DNA of 64,000 bases from Fagopyrum homotropicum. Taxonomy: Eukaryota > Streptophyta > Magnoliopsida > Caryophyllales > Polygonaceae. Within the stretch, counting starts at the first letter, position 1; each line of letters opens with the position of its first letter. The stretch spans positions 9,891,001 to 9,955,000 of the forward strand of contig BSWB01000002.1 of NCBI GenBank assembly GCA_033239125.1. The letters are read 5' to 3'. The notes beneath the pieces are model-generated. The model was not told the DNA's origin, did not search any database, and worked only from the letters and a program-made list of their open reading frames with translations. Shown piece after piece: positions 34,599-45,116 of the stretch. The position numbers were made by a program, and so were the translations under genes.

Positions 34599-34737
34599 AA
34601 GATGGTAACCTTGGAAAAGTTGAAGTTTTGCTTGATTCAAGTGGTCTTGATGAATGAGTTGAAGATTTATACTTATCGAATGAGGGTCGTTGGTAAAAAA
34701 GACGATTATGATTGAAATCAATCTCAAGGTGGGAGAT

Positions 34738-35520
34738 TGTTCGGTAGTGGAGCCTAAAGTACTTAGATAACCTATGATAACCATGTCTTGATAATATCCC
34801 ATATATAGTAAAGATTTGTGACGAACTAGATGACTTAGGATAACCTATTCTCGTGTGATTTTTTTTGCATTCCAGTTCTAATGATCCTTGTCGTTTGGTT
34901 CTTTGAAACCATCATATTACTTTTCAATTGAACAGCTAGGTATTGGTGATAACAAAAAAATATAAAAAATTCGATGAGAAATGAAGAGAGAGATAAGAGG
35001 GGAGAGCAGCAAAGGCAGTGGAGTATCACTTTCAATAATATCACGGACTGAGAGATAGACTGAGAGTGAGTCTCTGTCTCACCAAGGTGGGGTCACCATC
35101 TTCCATGGCATCCCCCAGTCACTCACTCTACTCATACTGTCATACAACACACACAGTACTCACCTTGCTTTTTGTCAGACCTTCAAATTTTTTTTGAAGG
35201 GGTTTGAACCAAACTAATCAAGGCCTTTCCCTTTTGCTACTTTCAGGCTCCCCTTACAAAAAAAACAAAGCTTTCTTGAATCAAAAGAGCTGTGAATATG
35301 AAAGTCTCTCCTTCTTCCCGCTTTATTATAAGCAGTTACCTTAGTTACCTGCAGTTTCCTCTTCTTCTCCCACCTCATATATGTATGTATATGCATATCT
35401 GTTATATCTGCATGTAGCTACAGTCTTACAGTTACAGCTTCAGATCTGTATTCACTAACTCATCTACTGTTCATGTTGCCATTATATACATCCATCAAGT
35501 AACTCAGATTCTAATGCACA
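34738..35520. repeat. Duplicated segment, block B, copy 2 (starts with a Copia 3' LTR)
   Basis: Partner of 5264-6065. It follows the purine tract CAAGGTGGGAGAT, so its first part is the 3' LTR of the old Copia at 23930-34737. Confidence 0.8.
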
Positions 35521-36430
35521 ACCATATTTATTGGTTCATTATTTACATAAAATACCTCATTGTTTCTATTTATTATACAATATGTCCACTCATTTACCAC
35601 TCCTCATTTGCATAAAAATATTTTTTTAGGGCATATTTAGGTTTTAGGATTGTTAAGATGGACTATTTCTCTAAGACTAACCGCATACCACTCCGTGTAT
35701 AATGTTATTTATGCACATTTTTTTTATACATATTTGCGTATAGACTCCGTCTATATAGCTTTTTGTTGCATTGCATTCCGTCTATATTCTTATTTTAACC
35801 TCTTTCTCTTTTTCACATAAAATATTTGAGAAAAAATAAATTACAAAAAGATATTATTGGTTTATTTGTGGAGGAGTAACACTCTTGGAGGTTGGCGTCT
35901 ATATTTGAACGGAGTGAATTTTTATTTAACTATTTACACGGAGAAAATACATGAGATGTAGGAATTTGTTTTAGACAGGAGTGTAAAATTTAACCATTTT
36001 CACTAGGGATGTAGATAGTCTAACTGTGATGTTTAGTCGAACCCGCATGTGTTTTGACTTTGGGGTGTAATTATGATTAGGTCTAAAACCGAATATAACC
36101 TAGCTATAAAAATCATACTGAATTGAAAACAGATTTTTGGGAAAACAAGAACCGAAAACCGAACATAAAAAGTTGGATCAGTTTCAGTTTGAACCTAACA
36201 CCGAATACTGGTAGTATATGACCCTATACAGATCTCACTAGGGTCAATTTAAATTTGCTTAGGTTTTGGATTTGGACGGACCAAAAAACATTTACAAAAT
36301 TTCACACCATAAGAAAATAAAAAAAACTAACTTGCACACATAAACATTTCAAATCTGAAAAGACTTACAGATCTACCAACTCATTGAAAAAAATTAAAAT
36401 TATATGACATAGACTAACAGATTGATCTAA
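35521..36430. other. Intergenic with MITE-like remnants
   Basis: No gene. ACTCCGTCTATAT (about 35744) and ATATTTGAACGGAGTG (to about 35917) look like diverged inverted ends of a Stowaway-type MITE, but no clean TA duplication is seen. Positions 36040-36260 hold an AACCGAA-rich degenerate run. Confidence 0.4.
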
Positions 36431-36594
36431 GGTGCGTTCGGCGGGTTGAAGTATGGGATTATTGGAGGGATTATTGTACTAAAATTATTTGGGGAGATTA
36501 TTTTATCCCAAAAAAAATATTCAAATACACATGAATTATCAAATTATTGGGAGATTATTGACATTAATAATCTCCCATGCATGTCAAACAGACA
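36431..36594. mobile_element. Small MITE-like element
   Basis: Ends GGTGCGTTCGGCGGGTTG (36431) and CATGTCAAACAGACACC (to about 36594) are partly inverted copies. The interior repeats GGGATTATTG / AATAATCTCCC in opposite orientations. Family uncertain, PIF/Harbinger-like by the GGTGTCTGTTTG style of end. Confidence 0.45.
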
Positions 36595-37331
36595 CCTAGT
36601 TAAGAGGGTTACGTGGGAGTAAGAGGGACACCAAAATTCCAAGGACCGGGGAGAAGTGTGCTTGTGAGTAGTACTGAGAACATTATGAGCCTAAGGAGAT
36701 GCGAAAGGTCAACCAATAGATTGACAATGAGGCGAGTTTGTTCGTGTGAATAAGTAAAATTGAAGTGTAACGGAGGAAGATTTGTGTTCTATAGTTAACA
36801 TTTCTTACTGATTTAGATCTAGACGATGAGTGAAGGGTTTGAATTTACCCTCGTTGTAGACGTTGGAAGAGAGAAAGAATTATAAATAGTTGAGGTAATA
36901 TACTAGGTTATATAATTTGGACGTGAATGGAGACGAATGTAATAACAAAAAATAATCTTATAAAGGAAGCAAGACATAAAACATTGGCTCATCAAAAGAA
37001 AAAGACATAAAATATTGGGCTAGGTCAAATGGGCTAGGTCAAATGGGCCCAATCCTTAATCTCAGAAACCAGTAGACACGAATTTTAAGCCCAGCACTGA
37101 AAATCGTTTTTTTTTTTTTTTTTCTTTTGATAAGAAAAATGTACGGAATCGATCCAGGCCTAATGAACTATTAGCTTATAATTTATTTCATTTTGCCTTA
37201 ATAAATATTGAAAATTTGAATTTCCAATATTTCATTTAGTCTCGGCTCGTATTACACACTAATTCAACGAGCTAAAAGGTATGCGTACACAAGGGCAAAG
37301 GTCTCTATGGTTAAATCAAATGTTAAAAGAT
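36595..37331. other. Intergenic, no gene seen
   Basis: AT-rich. Includes a short direct repeat GGGCTAGGTCAAAT (37018-37046) and a T-run at 37108-37127. No supported frame. Confidence 0.45.
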
Positions 37332-37498
37332 ATAGGGTCCGTTTGTTTCCAACTTCGGAAACGGAAACGAAATGAAAACGAATTTAGTTCATATTTATTT
37401 CATTATTCCTAAAATTGTATGAAATCATTCCTTGTGGTTAAGGCAAAATGCACTTGATTCCCCACATTTTGTTACCCTATAGAAGTATAGGATATTAA

Positions 37499-39366
37499 GG
37501 GCTTGTTTGGTTTGTGAATTAAGGCAGCAGGAATGGTTTAATTCCGCCCCAGTTTTATAAATTATGTTTGGTTAGACATATGAAACGATTCATTCGTTTC
37601 CGGGCCTCAAACAGGTAACCCAATTTGTTACCCTCTTAAAAAAGGCCCATTTCCTTGAGCTGATTGAAACCGTCTCTTCCATTTCACTTTGTAAAAACTC
37701 TTTCTCTCTCCCCGACTTCATCGCCCTTGACCAACGCTTCATCAATCAACTAGATAAGTAGATGAATCCATGAAAAATTCATCGTCTTCCATCCTTCTAA
37801 GCATAACTCTGATTCCCTCGGATCTTTTCTACACATTTCGAAAGTCCTTATCTCTGATACTTTGATTACTTACTCCTTTGCTCTCATTCTCTTTGTGCTC
37901 AGAATCCACCGTCTTTAGCGCCGGAAAAAGCACCCTCGAACTGTCCAAGTCACACACAGTTCATGATCGGTGATGAAGGTAATTAGGGTTTCGATTTACG
38001 AGGCTTTGATTTTATGAAAGTGTAATGAGGTCAGTTTTGATTTGGAATTAGGTTTTGAATTTGAGTAATTGACAAATCTAATTTGTTCTTCATTCATAAA
38101 ATTTAGGGAATACGCAAGCCATTAGTTAGAAGGATGTAGACGATGCTAGGGTTGATTCCGAGTGTTAATAAATCTTGGGAGAAGAAATCAGAAAAGAAAT
38201 CGGCTTATGGCCCTCGCTCAGCCATGGCTTCCTCTTCAGGTTCGACCCATTTCTCGATTTTGGAGCTTCCTCATCTTGATATTTTGCCTTGTTCTTGTTC
38301 TTTGTCACCCTTCCCTTAAACAGACTTGAATTGGAATGGTTTTTCAGCTTACTTGTTGCAAGCAAGTCTGATTTAGTGATCTATTGGCACTAGTGAGGAA
38401 TTTGAGGATGATCTGTTGAAGGGTTCAAAACTTACGATATGAAGGATGAATGGGATTATTGATGTGGAGCTCTAACATCTTGTGTTGGAACTAGATGATT
38501 TAGATCGCGCTACTGAATTACTCTATGGATCCAACAATTATGGGATATAAGTTGGTTTATGGTCATTGCATTTTTGCTGAGGTTTTCACATTAGAGCCCC
38601 TTTTCCCAAGGACTTCAGATATTGATCAACTTGGTAGAATCTTCAGTGTTTCGGGCAACTTCACTGAGGAAATATTCTCGGGTTGTTCTAATCTTCCTGG
38701 TTATAAGACTATTCAAAGTGGAGAATCCGTTAGGGCTAGAAGCGTGCTTGCGAAACCGTTGTCCTGAAGAAGTGAACATTGTTCATAAGCTGCTTAGGTT
38801 TGACCCTGCAAGTAGAGCAACATCAATGGAACTCTTGCATAACAAGTACTTGAATGAAGAGCCATTTCCGAGTTGAGGTTTCCTTTGCAAAATGTGGACA
38901 GGGTGAAAACCAGAGCCAAGATTGATGTGATTACAAAGATATGTACTTAGATTCTGACTTTGAAAATTTTGGTGGTGTAAAATGTCACTAAAACAGATAT
39001 TGGTTTCTCGTTTGATGATTAAGCAGTTGTTACAATTCCTTGAATTTTGAGGGGCATATACTTTTTATTTTTGAAGTGATCATTATGTGTTGCTATTTAT
39101 GTTAACTGATATTGGCTTTTCATTTTTGAAGTGATCACTTTGAGGGGCATAACAAAAACTATATAAATTTCAATTTTATTCAATGAAATTAACAATTCCC
39201 TTCAATGAATCCATTTAAACCAAACAATAAAAAGTATCATTGAGGTCAATGAATCCATTCCTTAATATAAACAAACATACAATAAAAATAACCCTTTCCG
39301 TTTCCTTTCCTTAATTTATTCATTCCGTTTCCGTTTCCGTTTCTCCTTCCGTAACCAAACGGGCCC
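37499..39366 (+). mobile_element. PIF/Harbinger-like element carrying host gene sequence (Pack-type)
   Basis: 1868 bp with inverted ends GGGCTTGTTTGG (37499) and CCAAACGGGCCC (to 39366). It is flanked by the 3-bp duplication TAA (37496-37498, 39367-39369) typical of PIF/Harbinger. It lies inside another MITE. No transposase is visible. The interior holds a leader-like CT-rich region (about 37660-37970) and a kinase gene fragment (38475-39022). This makes it a candidate gene-capturing non-autonomous element. Confidence 0.8.
38475..39022 (+). pseudogene. CDKF;1-type (CDK-activating kinase) C-terminal fragment
   Basis: Three frames together give the C-lobe end of a protein kinase. Pieces are TSCVGTR, then ELLYGSNNYG (activation-segment end), CIFAEVFTLEPLFPRTSDID, NLPGYKTIQ, and KVENPLGLEACLRNR. 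FDPASRATSMELLHNKYLNE (near 38800) comes next, then an acidic tail DSDFENFGG and GFSFDD before TAA at 39020. From memory this order and the acidic tail fit plant CDKF;1 (CAK1) better than CDKD or other CDKs. At least two frameshifts and one or more stops are present, and the catalytic loop and DFG are absent. It lies wholly inside the Harbinger-like element. Confidence 0.75.
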
Positions 39367-39607
39367 TAAAAGTAATCAAACTCTACTCCAACTACCTCAA
39401 ACCAGAATGAATGATTCCAAAAACATTCATAAATAAGGGTATACATATGGACTAGATTCGTTTCCATTCCGTTTCCGATTCCGGTGTTAAAACCAAACAG
39501 GCCCATAATAGATAAAACTTATTATATCTTAAATTCACATACTATATATATATAGATGTCGGTCAACTTAAACAAGAACCTCAATCTAAACAGGACTACT
39601 AGCTTAA

Positions 39608-40291
39608 GGGCCTGTTTAATGGAGTTTATTGGGATTTCATTTAAATTGTATACTAGGGATTAATATTTATGTGCGCTTGCTTGATGATTGGTTTATTTAC
39701 AAGATTGATGAATTTGGGTTTAAAATTCACATAATAATAATAGGGTTGTTTACTTGGAGTTTATTTATATAAATATGTTGAGAAATAAATCTAAGAAATA
39801 ACCTATAAACTGATATAAAAACATTTGGTATGTTTACTTGTAGATTATTTATTTTTTGTTTATAAACTAAACGAGTTTATATGGGTTTATAGTTTATTTT
39901 CGAATTTATTTCTCAACAAGTTTATATAAATAAATCAGATAAAGTTGTTTACTTAGTTTATTTTTTAGGTTAATTTTACTTCAAAAGACACTCATACTCC
40001 TAAAAAATTCGAACAATAACGTTGAATACTTAAGAATGAACAAATAATACGGAGATGGAAACTCACAAGGCCATTAAACAAAAATAGCTCATCCAAACAA
40101 AAATAACATTGATCTGAAAAGTTTATATTTGAGTGGTTTATAAACCCAAGTAAACTCGTAGAGAAATAATCAATCCCAAATAAGCACCTACAAAATTAAA
40201 CTTCGAATTTATAAATAAAAATAAAGTTAAAATAAAATATAAGTAAACATACCTTTGTAAATCCCAAAACAGTAAATTTATAAAAGAGCCC
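39608..40291. mobile_element. PIF/Harbinger-type MITE
   Basis: 684 bp, ends GGGCCTGTTTAATGG (39608) and TTTATAAAAGAGCCC (to 40291), flanked by TAA (39605-39607, 40292-40294). The interior has long A/T-rich inverted stretches (TTTATATAAATA...), including GTTGTTTACTTGGAGTTT near 39746 against AAACCCAAGTAAACTCG near 40144. A second small element may be nested inside. Confidence 0.75.
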
Positions 40292-40679
40292 TAAATATGA
40301 CATGATTGAGCACATTTTCTGGCCGGTAGCAATACACAGTCTTTTTCATGACTGGCCCTGTTTGGTGGAAGGAGAATATAGAGATGAAATGAAAATTATG
40401 AGATTATGGGAATTAAATTCAAATATTTTTTTCATCCTCGTAAAGATAGATTATTTAGCTACACAAACAACTAAAATCTCCATCAATATCAACACTCATG
40501 TACACACTTCCATCATCCCGTCACCCATTGAGTTAATAAAAGTCATAGATTTATATTCATTAGTATCTCATATATTTGATTCATAAATAAGTTTATATTC
40601 ATTAGAACTTACATCCTAAATTCGCATATATTATGGATGTCCGGCAACTTATTCTCGACAGATAAAAGCATAAACTTCA
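40292..40679. other. No gene seen
   Basis: AT-rich. GGCCCTGTTTGGTGG at 40353 resembles one end of another Harbinger-like element; its partner was not found. Confidence 0.4.
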
Positions 40680-41060
40680 TAGTACAATCCGATAAGATAG
40701 GCTACGAAAACCATTAAAATCTTGGCGGCAGTGTTGAAGAAAAGAACAGATTCGCCAATCTCCTTTTCTATGGAATGAAGAAGCCACGATATGATCGAGC
40801 ATACTGTTGCACTGATCCCATTTTGCAATCAATTTGGGATCAGATGCAGGTTTGGAGCAATCACCTTGGACGAAGTTTAGTTTGTTCTTAGCTGAAAGGG
40901 AAACCTCTACTGCGCGTTTCCAGCGAGAAAAATTGGAGCTGGTGAGAAGAGTGGTGCTCAATTTGAGAGACGGTGCATCAGAGTGATGTAATTGGACTTG
41001 GAGGAGAAAAGAATCATCAACATTAGTTGAATCTTATGGGGGATCTGGAGGATTAGCCAT
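40680..41060 (-). pseudogene. Copia gag N-terminal fragment
   Basis: On the minus strand an ATG near 41060 (MANPPDPP, then a stop) begins a Copia-type gag start. It continues STTLLTSSNFSRWKRAVEVS, LSAKNKLNFVQG, WDQCNSMLDHIVASS. Only the first 120 or so residues remain before the sequence becomes unrelated near 40750. A primer-binding site and LTR lie just upstream in minus sense. Confidence 0.75.
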
Positions 41061-41093
41061 GGCAGAAGCGAAGACGGAGGACTACAGGTCCAC

Positions 41094-41260
41094 CTCTGAT
41101 ACCAAGTTGTGAGTAGAAAGAGAGAATGAGAGATTATTTGTGTAACGGGACGAATTGCTTGCTTTATTATCACATGTAAACTTGTATTTATACACCCAGC
41201 TTGTAACTGAATTACTTACAATACATTCAGCTTGTTCATTCACGCTATCACTCCTAATAA
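41094..41260 (-). mobile_element. Copia 5' LTR end and primer-binding site
   Basis: The minus strand reads ...CTTTCTACTCACAACT then TGGTATCAGAGG (41105-41094), a tRNA-Met type primer site, followed by the gag fragment. A GTATAAATAC promoter box lies near 41190. The LTR appears cut on its upstream side by the MITE at 41261. Confidence 0.6.
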
Positions 41261-41544
41261 ACTCCCGTTTAGTTGTAACTCCAAAAACGGAAACGGAATG
41301 GAAATGAATCTAGTCCATACGTTCACTTTGTTCATATTTTTTTCGGAATCATTCATTGTGGTCTCATGCAAAAAACATTTGTATCACCCTAGTTTGTTTC
41401 CCTATATGGTATCAAAAGTAATCAAATTATACTCCAATTAGTTCAAACAATAAGAAATGATTCCAAAAAGTTTCATAAATAAGGATATACGTGTGGACTA
41501 GATTCGTTTTTATTCCGTTTTCGAAGTTTAAAACAAGAGGACCC
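41261..41544. mobile_element. PIF/Harbinger-type MITE, uninterrupted sister copy
   Basis: 284 bp between TAA duplications (41258-41260, 41545-41547). Ends ACTCCCGTTTAGTTG and ACAAGAGGACCC. The body matches both halves of the split element at 37335-39504 (for example GATTCCAAAAA...ATTCATAAATAAG, GGACTAGATTCG). Confidence 0.8.
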
Positions 41545-41888
41545 TAAATGGATATCCATATTGATGTTTCCTCATACAAAAAAGATTAATCTTCGTACAC
41601 CTATGAAGCAAAAAGCTCAATTTAAACAAGAGTACTAGCTTAAATATTGCAGGATACGATTGAACACATTTCATGGCCGGTAGCAATTGGCATGGTCTTT
41701 TTCATGACAATACGCAACTAGCTACACAAAAAACCAAAGTTTCCATCAAAATCAACACTCACCAAAGTGTACAGACTTGAATGGCCGAACACAAAGTCAC
41801 ATTGCCCTACCACTACATAGTACATACCATCATTAACTACTACATTATTGATTATTATTATTACTATTCTCGAACCGTTATCGGAAAA
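41545..41888. other. AOC 3' flank
   Basis: Noncoding. A short (ATT)n run at 41847-41869 lies just beyond the AOC stop in minus sense. No clear AATAAA signal. Confidence 0.5.
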
Positions 41889-43356
41889 TCAGTTAGTGAA
41901 ATTAGCTATGATGGCATGAGGCTCACATGCCTTGGCGGCCGGTGTTGGCTCCACGGTTGGGGAAGGAGGAACCGGTGTGCCTACGAGTTCTAGTGGCAAG
42001 TCCTTGATTCCCTTGAGATAAAATGTGTAGAAAAGCTTGAAAGGAAATATGAGTTGTTGGAGCTTCACTTGGCCTCGGGCTCCCTCGAACACACCTGATC
42101 CACCCGTCACTGCTAGATACGAATCCTCGTAGGTTAGGTAAGGTCCCTGAACCGCAAGGTGTCCGTAGTCCCCGAAGTAAAAGCTGTATATTGCCTCGTA
42201 CCTATAACATAATATGTGTAACCCGTACTTTTAGGTTTTGCTTAAGAAAATACTTCATATCATCATAAATTTGTTTCTTAGAACTTGATATTAGATTGTA
42301 GAAGATTCATTTAGATTGCTTAGATAAGATTATTGTGAATTATATTCAAACATCCAATTGTTATTAGATGAGGTTTAGAAATTATATTATATTTGAACAT
42401 TAGAAAGAATCGTCTTTAGAAAAAACCCTAACAATATTCATCTACCACAATCTAAAAATACTCATACCAAACAAATTAAAGATACCCAAATATCTAACTG
42501 TGCAATTCAATTGCAGTGGGGTCTAGACTTTAATTGGAGCACAGGCAAGATCACTTCAACAACTTTGTTGACCATCGTATTTATTTTTGTAAAACAATGT
42601 AAAATCTTTACATATTCACACCAATTAAGATCAATCTTTCAAATTTGATTTTGAGACCACTTTGTATGTTTTTGCTAGAGATGAATAGAGTCTCATTTAA
42701 TTGCAAAATACAAAATGTACCTTGTAAATAATCATTTTCAATTTGACTATTACCTAACTAATAAAATAATTAATGAGTAAAATTGGAATTAGAAGTGTAT
42801 AAATACCGGTCGCCTTTCTTCTCGGGGACGTGCTGGATGAGAACGCAGAGGCCGGCGGTGATGCCGAGCCTCTTCTGCAGATCGCCGGAGTAGAGTTTGT
42901 TGGAGAACGGAACCAAGTCGCCGAGGGCGTTAACATCCTTCTTCTGGCTCAGCCTTAAGTACGCCGGACTCCCTCTGTCTCTCTCATTTATTTCGTACAC
43001 GAACAGTTCTTGAATCTTTTCTGCTTCAGCCATTAACGAAGCTTTAGATCCAATTAAACAAAAATAAAAGAAGAAAAAACAAAAAAGAAAGGAAATTGAT
43101 TACCAGAACCAGGTCTTGTAGAATCGTCGAGCACGGTGGAGAAGGCGGCGGTTTGGGACTGTGAATTGTTGGGTACTGAGGGTTTTTTGTTGCCGTTGAA
43201 GAAGAAAGCGGCGGTGGTCAAGGCTTTATGCTGGTGGCGTTGGGTGGTTGTGGCGGAAAGAAGAGAACGATGCATATGTGTAAGATTTGGGGAGTTTGGG
43301 ATCATCTTCATGGATGAAACGATTCCAAGACAAGAAGAAGCAGCTACAGAAGCCAT
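41889..43356 (-). CDS. AOC: Allene oxide cyclase, chloroplast precursor
   Basis: Three exons on the minus strand: 43356-43104, 43020-42807 and 42201-41889, joined by GT-AG introns (phases 1 and 2); product 259 residues. AOC turns the unstable epoxide 12,13-EOT into the correct cis-(+)-OPDA enantiomer, the committed stereochemical step of jasmonate synthesis in plastids, as a trimeric beta-barrel. The first 80 or so residues are Ser/Thr/Ala-rich with few acids, a transit peptide. The mature part starts near EKIQELFVYEINERDRGSP, then LGDLVPFSNKLYSGDLQKR, GITAGLCVLIQHVPEKKGDR, YSFYFGDYGH, TGGSGVFEGARGQVKLQQ, FYTFYLKG and ANFTN at the end. No frame break or missing block was found. ATG 43356 (CACCATGGC context) was chosen over 43476 because the longer start has no transit-like character and lies upstream of the TATA box. 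Length is normal for the family. Confidence 0.96.
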
Positions 43357-43432
43357 TGGTGACTGCAGATTCAGAAAATGAAGAGTGGAATGGGAGTAGG
43401 GATGATTGTAGAAGAGAAGAAGCATATATGTG

Positions 43433-43440
43433 TATATATA
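43433..43440 (-). promoter_or_regulatory. TATA box of AOC
   Basis: TATATATA in minus sense (CCCATTATATATACAC context), 77 bp before the start codon, leaving a leader of about 45 nt. Confidence 0.55.
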
Positions 43441-43642
43441 ATGGGTTTGATGATCGTCCTGTGAAGTCTCTCCCATTTCATTTGCTGCATCCTTTTAGAG
43501 TAGTCCCCAAAGATATTTTCTTAGCGGTCATTATCATACCCATTCCAGCCACCTATTTTTCCTATTCAATGTTATATCTCGTTATGTTAACACTTTATTC
43601 ATCATTTTTAATAAATTTTTTATATACTTGCGTCGTGCATTT

Positions 43643-44060
43643 GGAGTGTAATATGAGTTGAATGAGTCGAGCATGGAATGCTGAAGATAAGTTCGTTTAT
43701 AAATGAGCCGAGTTTAATTTTTATGTGAGATTTAAAATGTGTTTATATTCAGCTCGTTTAGAAAGTCAACAAGCTCGAGCCGAGTTCGAGTCGAGTCCGA
43801 GTAGCTTGTCTAAAATAATGCTCCTATATAGTGTTATTATAGCTGAACAAGCCGAGTTTTACCCGAACGAGCCGATCATTGACATGTTCAAGTTTGACTC
43901 GTTTATAAACGAGTCGAGCCCGAGCTGAGCATAAATTTTTTACGCGCTTTAAAATATGTTCGTATTCGACTCGTTTAGGAAATGACCGAGTTCGAACCGA
44001 GATTTTGACATGTCAAGCACGAGCCAAATCCGAGTAATTTGTCTCATATTAAAGGCCTAC
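43643..44060. repeat. GAGCCGAG/CGAGTCGAG-rich TIR-like repeat
   Basis: Starts GGAGTGTAATATGAG and is full of GAGTCGAG, CGAGCCGAG, TTTATAAACGAG words that recur within it. Shares GTTCAAG...CGTTTATAAACGAG with 54450-54655, and looser similarity with 63600-63790. Left end resembles the GGGTGT-ended elements; the right end is unclear. Confidence 0.6.
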
Positions 44061-44113
44061 TCGTGTACGAAATGAAATAAATAACCGCTTTAAAAAAAAA
44101 TAACCCATAATCT

Positions 44114-44137
44114 TTATATATATATATATATATATAT
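44114..44137. repeat. (TA)n microsatellite
   Basis: About 24 bp of TA dinucleotides. Confidence 0.9.
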
Positions 44138-44654
44138 GTATGTTTATTTCATAATGACATGAAGAGTACATGTATGTCGATACGTGTTTATTTTTATTCA
44201 AAAGTAATGATCGAAGGAACGATATGTTGGTACGACCAACACATGAGTCGAAAGATATTCAAATCTATCATTATAAACAATATAAAAAATAGTACACCAA
44301 TCTTATAACGTGTGACCAAAAATATTGAGCACGAAAGAGTCCATTTATCTAAAATTCTGATTCTGAAATGATGCATTAACTGTTGATTTGATTGTAATCT
44401 CGATCTGATTGGCCGGGTATTCAACATAACAAATAGGGTTGTGTGGAACCGAATTTTCAAAACCTTGAACCAGCGATTGGACCGGGACCGGACCAAAACA
44501 CGATCTTCTCCAACCTCCATTACGATCCAGACTGAAATTATTAAAAAAAAAACTTCAAAATATACTTTTTAAAAGCCGTACAAAAAGAGATATAAATTTT
44601 TTAATATATAAAATTAAGTCTATAAAAATATATACCAGTTTGATCCGGTCCGCC

Positions 44655-45116
44655 GGTCAAAGTCAAATACAGACGGACGTGCATACGATTGCACATGAGC
44701 ATTAGGCTCAAGCCCAACAGATAAATCCGATGAGGTTCCATCCTTCAACCAATTGGCAATAGGAGGAGCAGTCCACTGACTTTATATATTAGACTCGGAA
44801 TGTCCCAACTTTCGATGTGGAAACTTATTATCTCTAACACGTCCCCGCAGGTGCAACTAGGATACCACATGTTAGGATCGCGAGTGAGTAAAGGCTAACC
44901 GCTCTGATACCATGTCAAAGTCCGATATAGACGGACCGATAGAGTGGGGGTTGTGTGCATAAGAGGGCACATGCGCATTAGACCCAAGCTCAGCACATAA
45001 ACACGGCGGGGTTTCATCCTAAAACCAATTGGTTATAGGAGGAGTAGTCCACCGACCTTATATACTAGGCTCGGAATGTCCCCAATTTTTGATATGGGAA
45101 CTTATAATCTCCAACA
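44655..45116 (-). mobile_element. TRIM (terminal-repeat retrotransposon in miniature)
   Basis: 462 bp in minus orientation. Two direct repeats, 44913-45116 (204 bp, 5' LTR, TGTTGGAGATTATAAG...TTTGACA in minus sense) and 44655-44839 (185 bp, 3' LTR), flank a 73-bp centre. The centre holds TGGTATCAGAGC (44912-44901, minus sense), a perfect tRNA-Met primer site directly after the 5' LTR. It also holds CCTGCGGGGACG just before the 3' LTR as a polypurine tract. No coding capacity. The element lies in a run of GGACCGG-type repeats, so its target duplication is unclear. A diverged LTR unit lies at 6375-6530. Confidence 0.85.

Larger units (their letters stand above)
23930..34737 (+). pseudogene. Old Copia gag-pol interrupted by four later insertions
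   Basis: Pieces in order on the plus strand. Gag with NKVHLMRMLFKLRMTMNTS (near 24230). A gag/protease stretch with LDS (near 24730) and GHLDEEGYIVTFGSKNWK (near 24840). RT with QLDVKTVFLQGDLDAK (25110-25170), then KKILYGLN (near 26811) and a VHEDDILIV-type active site (near 26950). A MVCTRP-like piece lies near 27290, and RNase H runs to 27637. RNase H resumes at 33879 (LQNVLSGIRKGAYRW, then YIDNQCVVDLAK) and the tail lies at 34599-34737 before a purine tract. Integrase is missing. Interruptions are at 25181-25725, about 25748-26787, 27638-33873 and 34095-34598. The frame is full of stops, so this is the oldest layer here. Confidence 0.8.
37335..39504. mobile_element. PIF/Harbinger-type MITE split by a second element
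   Basis: Outer ends GGGTCCGTTTGTTTCC (37335) and CCAAACAGGCCC (to 39504), flanked by ATA on both sides (37332-37334, 39505-39507). Without the nested element the body is about 300 bp. It matches the uninterrupted sister copy at 41261-41544 on both sides of the insertion (left arm to about 37495, right arm from AAAAGTAATCAAAC near 39368). Confidence 0.8.

Noticed and set aside
43357..43476. ATG at 43476 as AOC start
   Set aside because: It lies upstream of the TATA box and would add 40 residues unlike a transit peptide; 43356 has good ATG context and gives normal length.
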